64,000 nt of DNA. It comes from Liolophura sinensis. Taxonomy: Eukaryota; Mollusca; Polyplacophora; Chitonida; Chitonidae. The notes beneath the pieces are model-generated. The model saw only the letters and a list, made by a program, of their open reading frames with translations, searched no databases and was not told where the DNA came from. The stretch spans positions 12,190,706 to 12,254,705 of the forward strand of contig NC_088296.1 of assembly GCF_032854445.1 (NCBI RefSeq), given 5' to 3'. Made by a program: the position numbers and the translations under genes. Of this stretch, positions 1 to 9,279 are shown piece after piece (the first letter of the stretch is position 1; each line of letters starts with the position of its first letter).

Positions 1-329
1 ACACAGTCAGGTACGGGAAGTATTTCATGTGATCTAGTAATATGGATTATGTGCTTTCGGCTATACAGTGCAAATTTAATAACATGCGCACAGGATAGAA
101 TGTATCGTATTGTGACAACTTCTGCGCCTGAGAGTATTAAAATGAAAGTAAGAGGGATACATTCCTCCTTTACATGTAATGGGATCTTATGTCTTGTAAT
201 CATATGATTTGCTAATGCCGTTTAACAGACAGAACTTGTTTCCTACCATTTTTCTTCAAATCACGTGGTTTACGAATGCCGCTTTCCCATGGTATATGCT
301 TTCATGCAGCGATAAATGTCGGTTTGCAG
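1..329 (+). other. Intron of the multi-EGF receptor (left edge)
   Basis: No EGF-like coding text is visible before the acceptor at 329. The stretch is AT-rich and reads as intron. The first bases include a CAG-GTACGG junction at about 10/11 that could be an exon end, but too little is visible to judge. Confidence 0.5.
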
Positions 330-512
330 TTGCCATCCGGGCACTGGAGAATGCCGCTGTTCACCAGGCTGGCGGGGAGCAATGTGCCAGTTCCCATGTC
401 CAGCGCCATTTTGGGGAGACCAATGCGAACAGGTCTGTGACTGCCAACATGGTGGCTCCTGTGACCCTGTCAACGGATCGTGTACCTGCACTCCTGGATT
501 CAGGGGAGATAA
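330..512 (+). CDS. Multi-EGF receptor, exon A (first exon visible in window)
   Basis: The exon encodes about 61 residues covering one and a half laminin-type EGF repeats, with the cysteine pattern CHPGTGECRC, then CDCQHGGSCDPVNGSCTC and ending PGFRGD. This pattern is typical of MEGF10/11, Draper and SCARF scavenger or engulfment receptors, which act at the cell surface. The 3' edge is a strong donor (GTAAGT at 513), leaving phase 2. The 5' edge is set at the AG at 328-329, because this frame has a stop at 313-315; the acceptor at 307-309 is therefore less likely. Earlier exons (signal peptide, any EMI domain) must lie left of the window. The exon joins in phase to 826-1102. The family is clear, but the exact orthologue is not. 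Confidence 0.8.
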
Positions 513-825
513 GTAAGTACTGACAAATACACCACGCTGATATAAATAACTATTATCATTTCAATGGTAAGATCTTCCCGCTTGAAAACAGGAGCTCCAA
601 GCTTCTACCGTTTTGTCGTTCCCTTTTGTACGTCAACGCTTGTGCGCTGGTAAAATGTTAAAGTTGGTCGTATGTATTATGTTGTTATCGCATATCAGAA
701 TGTGTTGCTGACTTGAAAAGGGCAGTAAGAAAGCCTGATTATTACAGTATATTAAAACAACTAGAAAATCCAAAGAAACAATATTTGCCTTGCAATCGAA
801 TCAAACCTAACCGTGTTTCCCACAG

Positions 826-1102
826 ATGCCATTTTGAGTGCGCACCAGGCACATACGGCCAAGGATGCGCGCAGCAGTGCTCATGTCAGAACAACGCCAC
901 TTGTGGGACGGTAGAGGGCGCTTGTACCTGCAAGGAAGGCTGGGATGGATTGTTCTGTGAAGAACCATGTAAACCGAATTTCTTCGGCCTGAAATGTGCG
1001 AACCAGTGTAACTGCGCCAACGAAACAGAATGTAACCACGTATCTGGGAAGTGCATTTGTAATCCAGGCTTTACTGGAGCCAGGTGCGATCAGTCTTGTC
1101 CG
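826..1102 (+). CDS. Multi-EGF receptor, exon B (two EGF repeats)
   Basis: A pyrimidine-rich acceptor (TTTCCCACAG) precedes 826, and a GTAAGC donor follows 1102. Entering in phase 2, the exon reads about 92 residues: CHFECAPGTYGQGC, then the repeat core CSCQNNATCGTVEGACTC with KEGWDGLFC, then a second repeat with CNCANETECNHVSGKCIC and NPGFTGARC, ending SCP in phase 0. Each core follows the C-x-C-x5-C-x4-G-x-C-x-C pattern of laminin-type EGF modules in MEGF/Draper-like receptors. The longer open frame that starts at 713 runs through intron, and its upstream residues are not coding. This exon carries two modules; most later ones carry one. Confidence 0.9.
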
Positions 1103-1565
1103 GTAAGCCGTTCTAGTAGTGAATACACGACTGTGTCTAATACAGCTTTGTAAACAGGTTAAACCGAGGTGTTATAACCCGTTTATCTACATGGCCAGGG
1201 AATGGCTGAAACATTTCCAATGGGCGATACCTCAATCATTCATGCATTTCCTAGTGGTCAGAAAAATATACTTAAAGGGCCTTGTATGGTAAAGTGCACT
1301 TCAAGAAGCGAAACTGACTATATCTGTGAGTGACAGCTGTTGACACACTCGAAAGGCAACTTAGGGCCTACTTTTCTTGTTCTGTTTTACTTTTCTTTTT
1401 CCGTTATACAGGAAAAGAAGCATGCGACTTGTAAAGGTGCAAACATACGCTCAAGCGATGTATAGATCGTAAAATGGAAAAGTGGTAGCCTAATAAAGCT
1501 TAGTTAAATGCCACGAGAGTGTACGATATGTTTTTGAATTATGTCTGATATGTATGATTTTCCAG

Positions 1566-1674
1566 CCGTGGAGGTATGGGCAGAATTGTATGGAGCAGTG
1601 TGATTGTGACCAGAACAAAGCCGCCTCATGCGAACCCGTCAGTGGGAGCTGTGTCTGCAAAATCGGATTCCAAG
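1566..1674 (+). CDS. Multi-EGF receptor, exon C
   Basis: The exon lies between acceptor TTTTCCAG (ending at 1565) and donor GTAACC (1675). Entered in phase 0, it reads PWRYGQNCMEQCDCDQNK then AASCEPVSGSCVCKIGFQ and leaves in phase 1. It is too short to stand out as an open frame, but the cysteine spacing matches the flanking EGF repeats exactly and both junctions keep the frame. The joined text gives SCP-PWRYGQNC, where PG-RYG would be usual. The Trp in place of Gly is a small oddity. Confidence 0.85.
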
Positions 1675-1802
1675 GTAACCAGTGTGGTCAGAACAGGACA
1701 AATCTGATATAAGCAAAATATAAAAATTCCATGCAATCACTGCCCCCAGCATCAGGGAAGAAACACCAGTATATGTTGACACTGAAATAACTGTTTATTT
1801 TG

Positions 1803-1875
1803 ATTGCTAGAAGACCTTCCCACGTACGCCTGGAGAGGAAGCCAGCATGAGCTGGACTTGAACTCACAGCGATGG
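1803..1875 (-). mobile_element. SINE family A fragment
   Basis: This matches, in reverse, the middle of family A: the B-box region and the part that reads CAGCTCATGCTGGC in sense. It lies in the intron after exon C. The head and 3' core are missing. Confidence 0.7.
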
Positions 1876-2123
1876 CTCTTCAGGTTGTCAAGTAATGACG
1901 ATTGTTTTTCAGTTCTATATTCCCGCCTGGTATATGGGATCGAGAATAGTTTCAAAGTTAGAAAAATACATTTTAAGAGAGTGGATTGGAATTGAATTCT
2001 GGGTTATCGCCGAAGACTGTAGTGATGCCATAGGCATACATGTAATTGATCATGTGCGTTTGACACGTTACACACTAGAGCACTGACGCACGACTCGAAA
2101 CAGCGATCTGGCCTTTTCGGCCG

Positions 2124-2257
2124 CAAACCTGCGGATGGTTGTGGGTTTCCCCCCGGCCACTGCCCGTTTTCCTCCCACCAAAATGCTGGCCGCCGTGGTA
2201 TAAGTGAAATATTCATGAGTAGGGCGTAAACACCAATCAAATAAACAAAATAAATAG
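2124..2257 (+). mobile_element. SINE family A, 3' part
   Basis: It carries the conserved core (CCTGCGGATGG, TTTCCTCCCACC, ATGCTGGCCGCCGT, GTATAAGTGAAATATTC, GGCGTAAACACCAATC) and an A-rich tail. It is 5'-truncated. Confidence 0.85.
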
Positions 2258-2734
2258 TAAGAATGGGACAAATCTTGTGTAAAACAATTTCAGGCTGTTT
2301 TATGGCGTTCCATGTAGTTGTGTGGTGATGTATTTCCCGCATTGAAGACCCGAGGTGGCATAATCTCATCATCATACAGGACATTTTCCTACATCTGAAG
2401 CTTGATGGCAATAAGTTTCGGACAGTACTCAAAACATCGCTTCGTTTCTTTTCCTCGAAACAGTGAGCTTACTACATTTGATTTTCTCTACTGATACTGC
2501 TGTCACATGAAAGAACCAGGTTTTCCGAGGCAAAAACAGTGACGAATACTTGTGAAACGAATCGCCAGACCTGACATTTATCATTGCCTAGGTTGAATCA
2601 CTCACGGTGAATCATAGAAAAGTAACAGGTACATTTATATATATTCACGGGGCGTCCGATAATGCCGGTGTTTCAGATGTACAGGTACAAATTGTTCAAT
2701 TTAAATAACACACCTTTCCGACTGGACGCGGAAA

Positions 2735-2865
2735 GATCTCGGATGGTCATGGGTTTCCCCCGGGCACTACCCCGTTTCCTCCTAGCATAATGCTGACCAC
2801 TGTCGTATAAGTGAAATATTCTTGAGTACGGCGTAAAACACCAATCAAATAAAAAAAAAATAAAA
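2735..2865 (+). mobile_element. SINE family A, 3' part
   Basis: This is a second 5'-truncated copy in the same intron, with core GTCGTATAAGTGAAATATTC and tail GGCGTAAAACACCAATC ending in an A-rich run just before exon D. Confidence 0.85.
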
Positions 2866-2909
2866 ATTAAAGTCCACACTGAGCTTGTATTCCCTGTCTA
2901 TCTACACAG

Positions 2910-3056
2910 GCGTCCGCTGTGACAGCTCATGTCAGATCGGGACATGGGGAGGTAACTGTGAGAAGCCTTGTAACTGTAACCAGCGAGGGTCATGTGACTC
3001 GATCACAGGTGTCTGCCAGTGTCGGCCGGGCTGGACGGGCCAGAACTGTCAAACAG
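2910..3056 (+). CDS. Multi-EGF receptor, exon D
   Basis: The acceptor CTATCTACACAG ends at 2909 and the donor GTGAGC starts at 3057, with phase 1 on both sides. The encoded repeat reads GVRCDSSCQIGTWGGNC, CNCNQRGSCDSITGVCQC, RPGWTGQNCQTG. From this exon onward every intron is phase 1, so each exon is a symmetric EGF module that could be duplicated or skipped without breaking the frame. The upstream intron (1675-2909) contains three SINE fragments. Confidence 0.9.
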
Positions 3057-3549
3057 GTGAGCGGTAGGGTTTAGGCCCCCTCATTGTTATGGATTTTTAA
3101 TGTGTTCCACTTCAGAATTTCAGATAATTTCTCGAGCCATGACTTGTAATGAACGACCTGCGCAGTAAGCATGGTATATAGAATGAAGATTCCGACACAA
3201 CCCGCCTTTATCGGTCGTCTACTGCAATCAGAATTAACCAATTCACTAAAACTTTCGTCATCCTGTCCATTAACAATCAAGCTTTCTGTTAATGACAAAT
3301 ACGTGGCATATTTAACCACGTTTCACACGGATGGTCCAGCTGAAAGTTCCACTGGTGAGACATAAAAAAAAATCACATAGGCCTACATTTAACACTCGAT
3401 TCACTCGACACTTCAGAATACCACAGACAGCATACCACCAGAGCAAGTGTGATCCCAAAAGGATCAGTCAGGTTTTAAATAAATAAATAACAAACAAAAA
3501 CAAAACAAGTCGGTAACTATTTGACATTTCTGTCTCTTCCTCTTCCAAG

Positions 3550-3678
3550 GGTGCCCTGATGGTCAGTACGGACAGAACTGTACCTCGGCGTGTAACTGTG
3601 AGGGTGGGGTGTCCTGTGACAAGTTCTCAGGAAAATGCCCCTGTCCCCCGGGAACTACAGGGCCGAACTGCGAGAAAG
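3550..3678 (+). CDS. Multi-EGF receptor, exon E
   Basis: This symmetric phase 1-1 exon lies between acceptor CTTCCTCTTCCAAG and donor GTAAGT (3679). It encodes one module: GCPDGQYGQNCTSACNC, EGGVSCDKFSGKCPCPPG, TTGPNCEKG. All expected cysteines and the Gly-Tyr-Gly turn are present. The following intron (3679-6391) is the longest between EGF exons in this window. It holds a long inverted repeat and a SINE. Confidence 0.9.
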
Positions 3679-3774
3679 GTAAGTGTTGGCCGTGTGAAAT
3701 TCATGCAACGCCACCCATCACCAAATTACACGTTCTTGCTAAACCAGCTGTCACCCCCACAGTATACTGTGACA

Positions 3775-4115
3775 GGGGGCTTAGGGAAGGGGTTATCCGC
3801 CAAAACTCTATGCGTGTAACTTTGAACGTTGCAAGTTCTACACTGCTATGTAAGTGTGCAGCTTCTGCTATGTGTCTACCGACATTCGGCTATGTGGCTT
3901 CAGAAATGTGGGTAAGGTATGTCATCTGAACATTGTACATTGTGATGCCGCAGGTTCTGTCTTTCGATGGGGTGCATTTGTTTCCACCATTGCAGTTCAG
4001 GCTATGGATGAAACGCATGTGCCAGTAACCCTGTTAGCCACGTAGACCTACACGTCTTACAACATCTGCTCTCATCTGTGGCGATGCGCCATTATGACAA
4101 CAGGGGGCGCTGTAA
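3775..4115 (+). mobile_element. Left arm of a long imperfect inverted repeat (foldback element)
   Basis: The arm reads, in the same order and with moderate divergence, as the reverse complement of 5519-5815. Shared blocks include ATCCGCCAAAA, TATGCGTGTAACTTTGAACG, ATCTGAACATTG, TGATGCCGCAGGTTCTGTC, and GCTCTCATCTGTGGCGATGC followed by TTATGACAACAG. The arms enclose about 1.4 kb with no transposase-like reading frame. This is compatible with a non-autonomous DNA transposon or an inverted duplication. Open frames here are by-products. Confidence 0.75.
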
Positions 4116-4462
4116 TGAACTAGACGAAAAATTAATAATCTCTCCCAATCCTGAAAGTACAGTCCACTTTACGGCAAACTGTTCAGTTGTCGTTGTTGTT
4201 GTTAGGATAATAAAATGTCAATCATGGATGAGTTATGCTAATTACACAAAAACTTACCAGGACTTTGTAGTAGTTTTGCTGATGATTTCATTGCAAGTGT
4301 TGTGACAGTGTTTGAAAACCCTTTTGAACTTGTAATGATATTATGAGGGTTGTGAATATTTCAGCAGTTGATTCAAATCTGTTGTTGTTTACATTTTGGT
4401 CGAAGTAGTTCCAAATCCCCAAAGATGCCCGGCAGAAAATGTAACGTTTCAAAATGTAACGT

Positions 4463-4548
4463 TGTTTTTTTTTGTTGTTGTTGTTGTTGTTTTGTTTTTT
4501 TTGTTGTTTTGTTTTTCAATTTTTTGTTTTCGTTTTTTTTTTTTTTGC
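4463..4548. repeat. T-rich / TTG simple repeat
   Basis: Low-complexity stretch of TTG triplets and T runs inside the foldback interior. Confidence 0.9.
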
Positions 4549-4714
4549 ATATGTGGCAGGCCATAATCCATACGTTTGCCCAGGGGCCATGATAATATTA
4601 TGCCTAGACATGTTAGAGTAAAGACGTATAGCCCTGGTGCCTAGGCAATTAACCAGATATACACTGAAACATTTGGAATAGGTCCCCTTATGACATTGAA
4701 ACATTAGCATTTTT

Positions 4715-5031
4715 GCTAGATCCGGGGTCAATCCTGGGTTGAGTCACACCTAAGACCTTAAATGAGGAAGTTGTAACTTCCTCTCTTGGCGTTTAGCATG
4801 AAGGGGATAGTACAATGACTGGTTGACCCATATCAGTATAATGGCTTGGATGGGGCGGCTTACTTGCCTTCGGTAAGGCGTCTCAGTGAAGCAGCACTAG
4901 ATAATAGAGCGGTAGAAATCCGTCCTGCAACAAGGAGGCACATTATATGTATTCTAAGGATTCCTTTGTCGTCATATGACTGAAAAATTTGTTAAGTACG
5001 ACGTTAAACCCCAAGCACTCACTCACTCTTC
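4715..5031 (+). mobile_element. SINE family B copy
   Basis: Its conserved blocks recur at 34177-34510 and 59621-59957: ACACCTAAGACCTTAAA, GAGGAAGTTGTAACTTCCTC, CTTGCCTTCGGTAAGGCGT, CTCAGTGAAGCAGCACT, GAAATCCGTCCTGCAACAAGG and a tail with ACGACGTTAAACCCC then (ACTC)n. The tRNA head is largely missing. It sits inside the foldback element, so it may be a later insertion. Confidence 0.85.
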
Positions 5032-5518
5032 AGATTTGCTCACTGAGTATTACTTTCGCTTTCAAGGACAACAACAACAACTCTGCACTTTTATATATAT
5101 TAAACGTCAGACAGAAATGAAAGCAAGTTCTATGATTATACATGTACGTGATTGAAAATCTAATCAGAAAAAGCAAGTGTATTTGGAGCAGTTTGCTTGT
5201 AGACTTTATTTGACTTTTATTTGAACTTCATGCGAGCTCTGTCATTAATACTAGTGAAGTTCTACGGCCCGTTCATGTAGTACCAAGAGTCCTTAGAGTG
5301 CTAGCCAACAGCCAACACTAGAATACATACCAAAAAGTCTCGGGGCAATACAATTTTGAAACATTAGGTCTAATAAATTTACCTTTTACCCAAAGAAAAT
5401 ATTTCTTGGGAAGTAAACAAAAGAGCGCACAACTACATCCGAACATGGGAAATCTTCTAAAACGAAATGTCGTAATTCTTGACTCGGGAGCGGTTGTTAT
5501 TTCAATTTACCATTGATA

Positions 5519-5815
5519 GAAGCGCCCTCTGTTGTCATAACGGGGCATCGCCACAGATGAGAGCAGCTCGTGGTGATGCACCGTTATGACACCAGTGGGC
5601 GCTAATTCCTCTCTTGAAATTTCAACGCGCTAACAAGCTTTCTCGTTAGAACGACAGAACCTGCGGCATCACAATTTGCAATGTTCAGATTACATACCAT
5701 AACCACATTTCTGTAGCCACATAGCAAAACCTGCAGACTTACACAGCAGTGTAGAACTGGCAACGTTCAAAGTTACACGCATACACTTTTGGCGGATACA
5801 TCTTTCCATAGGGGG
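5519..5815 (-). mobile_element. Right arm of the foldback element
   Basis: This is the reverse-complement partner of 3775-4115. It additionally holds an internal hairpin at 5521-5603. The frame at 5739-5972 is a shadow of the repeat. Confidence 0.75.
5521..5603. repeat. 34-bp-arm hairpin within the foldback right arm
   Basis: Arms 5521-5554 and 5570-5603 pair with 4 mismatches in 34, around a 15-base loop. A third copy of the arm lies at 4078-4111 in the left arm. The hairpin ends are AGCGCC and GGCGCT. Confidence 0.85.
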
Positions 5816-6391
5816 CTGGCATCTGTTTTGACCAATGACATCCCCCAGCAAAGGAGCTGTTGTGGTCGATCAGTTTGCGTCTTAAATGTGTAAGGCAGAC
5901 TTGACGTGACGTGATCAGACAAATTCGTTTTTGAATAACATATGACAGAAGATGTGTGATAAGAATTATCATTGGATTTGGCTAAGACTAACCCGTAAAT
6001 GCATGGAACTAGCTACTGTCAAGGGGTCATCTGCAGCGAGGCGAAAACATAACCGCTGACCTTGTGAAAGTATAAATTATGCAATTAGGGATTTTTTTTT
6101 TGAAATTTTTTAAAAAAAGTTAAAAACACCAATGTCTTCTGACCTCCGTCATAACTGAGTCATGCATGCTATTTGTGGTTTTGCACAGTGGTGTAGACAA
6201 AGTCAGCTGATGTATGTGTACGCACATGTGTAATAAGATCTGTCACAGCAATCACATTTCATGCAAATTTCGTTTTAATTTTGTTTTCAATAAACAAACA
6301 TGTTGTAAGCCTACAGGTTTGTTTGTTCATTGTTTATCCTTCACTTTTCTTCATCTCCTGTACTCATTCTTTCATTATTTTGCACCTGTAG

Positions 6392-6523
6392 TATGTCCAG
6401 ATGGCCTATTTGGAAGAGACTGTAAATTTGGATGTCAGGACTGTAAAAATGGCGGAAAATGTGACCGGATTACTGGGAGGTGTATCTGCTTCCCTGGCTG
6501 GATGGGACCTGAGTGCGAGGCGG
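6392..6523 (+). CDS. Multi-EGF receptor, exon F
   Basis: The acceptor TTTTGCACCTGTAG ends at 6391 and the donor GTAAGA starts at 6524, phase 1-1. The module reads VCPDGLFGRDCKFGC, QDCKNGGKCDRITGRCIC, FPGWMGPECEAG. CQDCKNGG differs slightly from the CxCxNxG spacing of its neighbours but keeps the cysteine count. Just past the donor, an imperfect duplication of about 20 bp and a G run mark a repeat-prone stretch. Confidence 0.9.
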
Positions 6524-7037
6524 GTAAGAATCGGGGGAAAAGTACTCAGTGTGGAAAAGTACTCAGTATGCAAAAGTACGCAAAAGTTGGGGGGGGGGGG
6601 AGGAATAATCGATGGTGAAAAATGTTTAATGTGCACGGAATACTCAGAGAGGAAAACTACGGAATCCTGTTTGCAAAAGTTAAATAATTATTTTTTTTCT
6701 CTTGAAACTTATTATCTTATCAAATTTATTATCTGATCGAAATGATTTGCTACATAGCTCTGCACTCGAACATTCTCTCATTTTTACTACAGTTTTTATC
6801 GTTAGGGTTTTCTTTAACATGTGCAAAGCAACTTGTAATCGTTACTTAATCTGATTCGCTACTCAATGTGATTCGTTACTTAATGTGGTTCGTTACGTAA
6901 TATGATTCGTTACGTAATTCACATTGTGATTAATCTGTTAGGTTGTTGAGGAGATCTCCTGTCGGCAGCACTGTGGGCTATCCTCCTTAAAAATGAATAC
7001 GTACATTAAATTAAATTATTTCTGTGTCTCTCACTAG

Positions 7038-7166
7038 CTTGCCCTGCTGGGCGGTATGGAGATGGATGCAAACTCCAGTGCGCATGTCAGAACAACGCCA
7101 TCTGTCGGTCTCATGATGGCGCTTGTGAATGTAACCCGGGATTCTTTGGAGTCTCGTGCGCTGAAA
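7038..7166 (+). CDS. Multi-EGF receptor, exon G
   Basis: The exon lies between acceptor TGTCTCTCACTAG and donor GTAAGT (7167), phase 1-1. The module reads ACPAGRYGDGCKLQCAC, QNNAICRSHDGACECNPG, FFGVSCAE. It is intact. The next intron carries a SINE fragment and a TA microsatellite of about 88 bp. Confidence 0.9.
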
Positions 7167-7450
7167 GTAAGTTTGTTTTTCTGACCTTGACTGGTTTGAC
7201 TGTCTACATAAAACACCGGTGCGCATTGGTCCAACTTAAAAACCTGTTCAGAGATCTGTTCATTTGTCAGAGATCTGACTGTATGTTAATCCCAGTCTGT
7301 GACAGGTACGTTTAGAGATGTCCTTGCGTCTTACGTTAAAAGGGTCTTTATGACAATAAGCAGTCCACAGGGCGCTTTTTATTGTGTATATATGGTATAT
7401 AAGTCCTGAAGTTGTGTGCATTGTCAAAGGGTGAAATAAATAAATATATA

Positions 7451-7601
7451 TATTTATTTATTTATTTGTTTGATTGATGTTTTACGCCGTACTCAAGGCC
7501 AGCATGAGCATGAGGAAGCCAGCATGAGCTGGACATAAACAGCGACCGCATTGGTGAGAGGCTCCTGGGTCATTGCGCTGCGCTAGCGCGCTAACCGACT
7601 G

Positions 7602-7604
<3 letters not shown>
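7451..7604 (-). mobile_element. SINE family A, internally deleted
   Basis: The sense element runs right to left. The tail (TTTATTTATTT, then GTTTTACGCCGTACTCAAG) is fused directly to the B-box half and tRNA-like head (GCGCTAGCGCGCTAACC in reverse). The central core has been lost. Confidence 0.8.

Positions 7605-7692
<88 letters not shown>
7605..7692. repeat. (TA)n microsatellite, about 44 units
   Basis: An uninterrupted TA run adjoins the head of the SINE at 7451-7604. Confidence 0.98.
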
Positions 7693-7696
<4 letters not shown>

Positions 7697-7918
7697 GTCG
7701 TGAAATGTAAGTACACATTGTATCAAAACGCGAAATATAAATACGCAATGTGTTAAAACTCGAAATATAAGTGCACAATATGTCTAAACGTTAAATGTAC
7801 TTGTGCATTGTGTCTAAACGCGACATATATGCGTGTATAGTGTTAAAACGACATAGATATATAGATTTTGCCTTAAAATGTTTTTTTTTAAATCATGATA
7901 TCCCTTCTCGTCCACCAG

Positions 7919-8008
7919 GTTGCCCTGGTGGCACATACGGAAAAACACTGCCGCTATAAGTGGCTTGTTCATTTGATCAAACATGTGACCCGGTCAAAGG
8001 GTGTACAG
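7919..8008 (+). pseudogene. Multi-EGF receptor, exon H with an in-frame stop
   Basis: The acceptor CTCGTCCACCAG ends at 7918 and the donor GTAAGG starts at 8009. The exon is 90 bp, so it preserves phase 1-1, but it reads SCPGGTYGKTLPL followed by TAA at 7957-7959. Downstream the same frame returns to receptor-like text (ACSFDQTCDPVKGCTG). The expected EGF residues between (NCRYK) are found in the next frame for about 18 bases. The pattern is therefore a one-base gain near 7943-7948 and a one-base loss near 7960-7962, which cancel each other. The exon is also shorter than its neighbours (90 against about 130 bp) and lacks the last part of the module. Possible explanations are sequencing or assembly indels, a recent null allele, or an exon that is normally skipped. 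Skipping keeps the frame. Confidence 0.7.
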
Positions 8009-8624
8009 GTAAGGTTTTTTGATATGCAAGATAGTTGCACTTTTAAATACCCAAGGCGGAAAGATGAATAGGCCCTCTGTATTTCAGTTTGTGTCTAAAT
8101 AACCCTATAAAAAGGGCTGATTTTCTGGTGTAAATTGACAATCATACGTCAGTCTTTAAGCTTGCATTGCAAAGCCACCTCTCGAGCAGAATCCACTCCA
8201 GTGGTTTACAACAGATTACCTTAGTTATCTCTCACTCTCAAGCATTTTCCTGCTCTCAGATGTTAACCACTGTTACTGGTTTATTTGGAACTTTTAACGG
8301 TTCTGACGAAAGGCTGCCCGCAGGGGTCCAGGCAACACGAGACAGACGAGATTTTACGAGACTACAAATTAACTTTGTCTCTCTAGCGGTAAATAATGCA
8401 GGTGCTAAGGGTTTTTGTTATTTGTCACCAGTGTACAATTAGATATTGACTATGTTTGGCTTGGTTCAGAAAGAAAGTTTCCTCAAAGTCGGAAATATTT
8501 TAAGCTATCCAGTATACCCAGTGATAACTTTGTGACATTGCTTTTAGATTTCTGAAAAGGATATTAACCGATTAGTTAAGATTTTAATTCGTTGACCACG
8601 TGTAATCGTACATTTTTCTTACAG

Positions 8625-8956
8625 CTGATGACACCTTGGCTGGGTTCACAACAACAGCGAGTATAGTAACCTCACCGCCTATCACGACGACTGTCAGACA
8701 GTTAACAACAACACCGGCACGCGGAGTGGATCCAGCAGTGGATGTGGGCAAAGCTTTAGGTCGAGAGGGCGGGGCATCGGAGAGGAATGACCGCGAACTG
8801 ACGACGGGCGAATTGGCAGGCATCATCGTCGCCGGCATCTCACTTCTGCTAATCATATTGATTATCATACTCGTCACTCACTACAGGACGTCGAATTCGG
8901 CGGTTGAAGCGGCAGGCCTCGCAGAGCGACACTGTCGCGTTCAGCAACGAACGTAA
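8625..8956 (+). CDS. Multi-EGF receptor, stalk, transmembrane helix and short tail
   Basis: The acceptor TTTTTCTTACAG ends at 8624, entry phase 1. The first 40 or so residues form a Thr/Ser/Pro-rich stalk (GFTTTASIVTSPPITTTVRQ and on), probably O-glycosylated. It is followed by an acidic and basic linker and one hydrophobic helix (LAGIIVAGISLLLIILIIIL) with a basic stop-transfer end (THYR). The frame then ends at TAA 8954-8956 after about 25 cytoplasmic residues. With this exon the nine exons total 509 codons including the stop. Two weak alternatives exist. A GTAATG at 8953 could act as donor. In the neighbouring frame a polar tail (KRQASQSDTVAFSNERNGSV) runs to a good GTGAGT at 8970, which might mean another one-base error after the helix. 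Confidence 0.85.
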
Positions 8957-9273
8957 TGGAAGTGTAGCAGTGAGTGTCAGCACAGGGTTAAGTTTGCCGT
9001 TTTGGTCGCCTTCTTTCTTCCGCTTATTTTTTTCTCGTACACAAGACTGCAGCTATACATTCTTTTCACATGTTTGTTTGTCTGACCCATGACGTGGCTT
9101 TCTGAAGAACATGTTAGTATGCATGGTGCAAAAATCAAAAAATTACCGTACCCCTGGTACGGTAAGGAGGAGAATCGGCCCCGGGGAGGCAAGATAAATA
9201 AGTACAAATTTCAAAATCCTAGCACAGTTCTGTAAGTTTTCAAATCAGAAGTAGAAAACTTGGCCGAAGCACC

Positions 9274-9279
9274 AATAAA
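9274..9279 (+). terminator. Polyadenylation signal AATAAA
   Basis: AATAAA lies 318 bases after the stop codon at 8956, a usual 3' UTR length. It supports the simplest model, in which the receptor mRNA ends here. A small perfect hairpin (TACCGTACC, 3-base loop, GGTACGGTA) sits upstream in this UTR at about 9144-9164. Use of this signal is inferred. Confidence 0.45.

Noticed and set aside
1-10. Exon end at CAG-GTACGG on the left edge
   Set aside because: Only ten bases are visible, so it cannot be tested.
713-825. N-terminal extension of exon B
   Set aside because: Basic, cysteine-free text upstream of a clear acceptor; it is intron.
2004-2432. 142-codon minus frame
   Set aside because: Shadow of a plus-strand SINE 3' part within an intron.
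7482-7778. Tyr-Ile repeat frame
   Set aside because: Translation of the TA microsatellite and a SINE piece.
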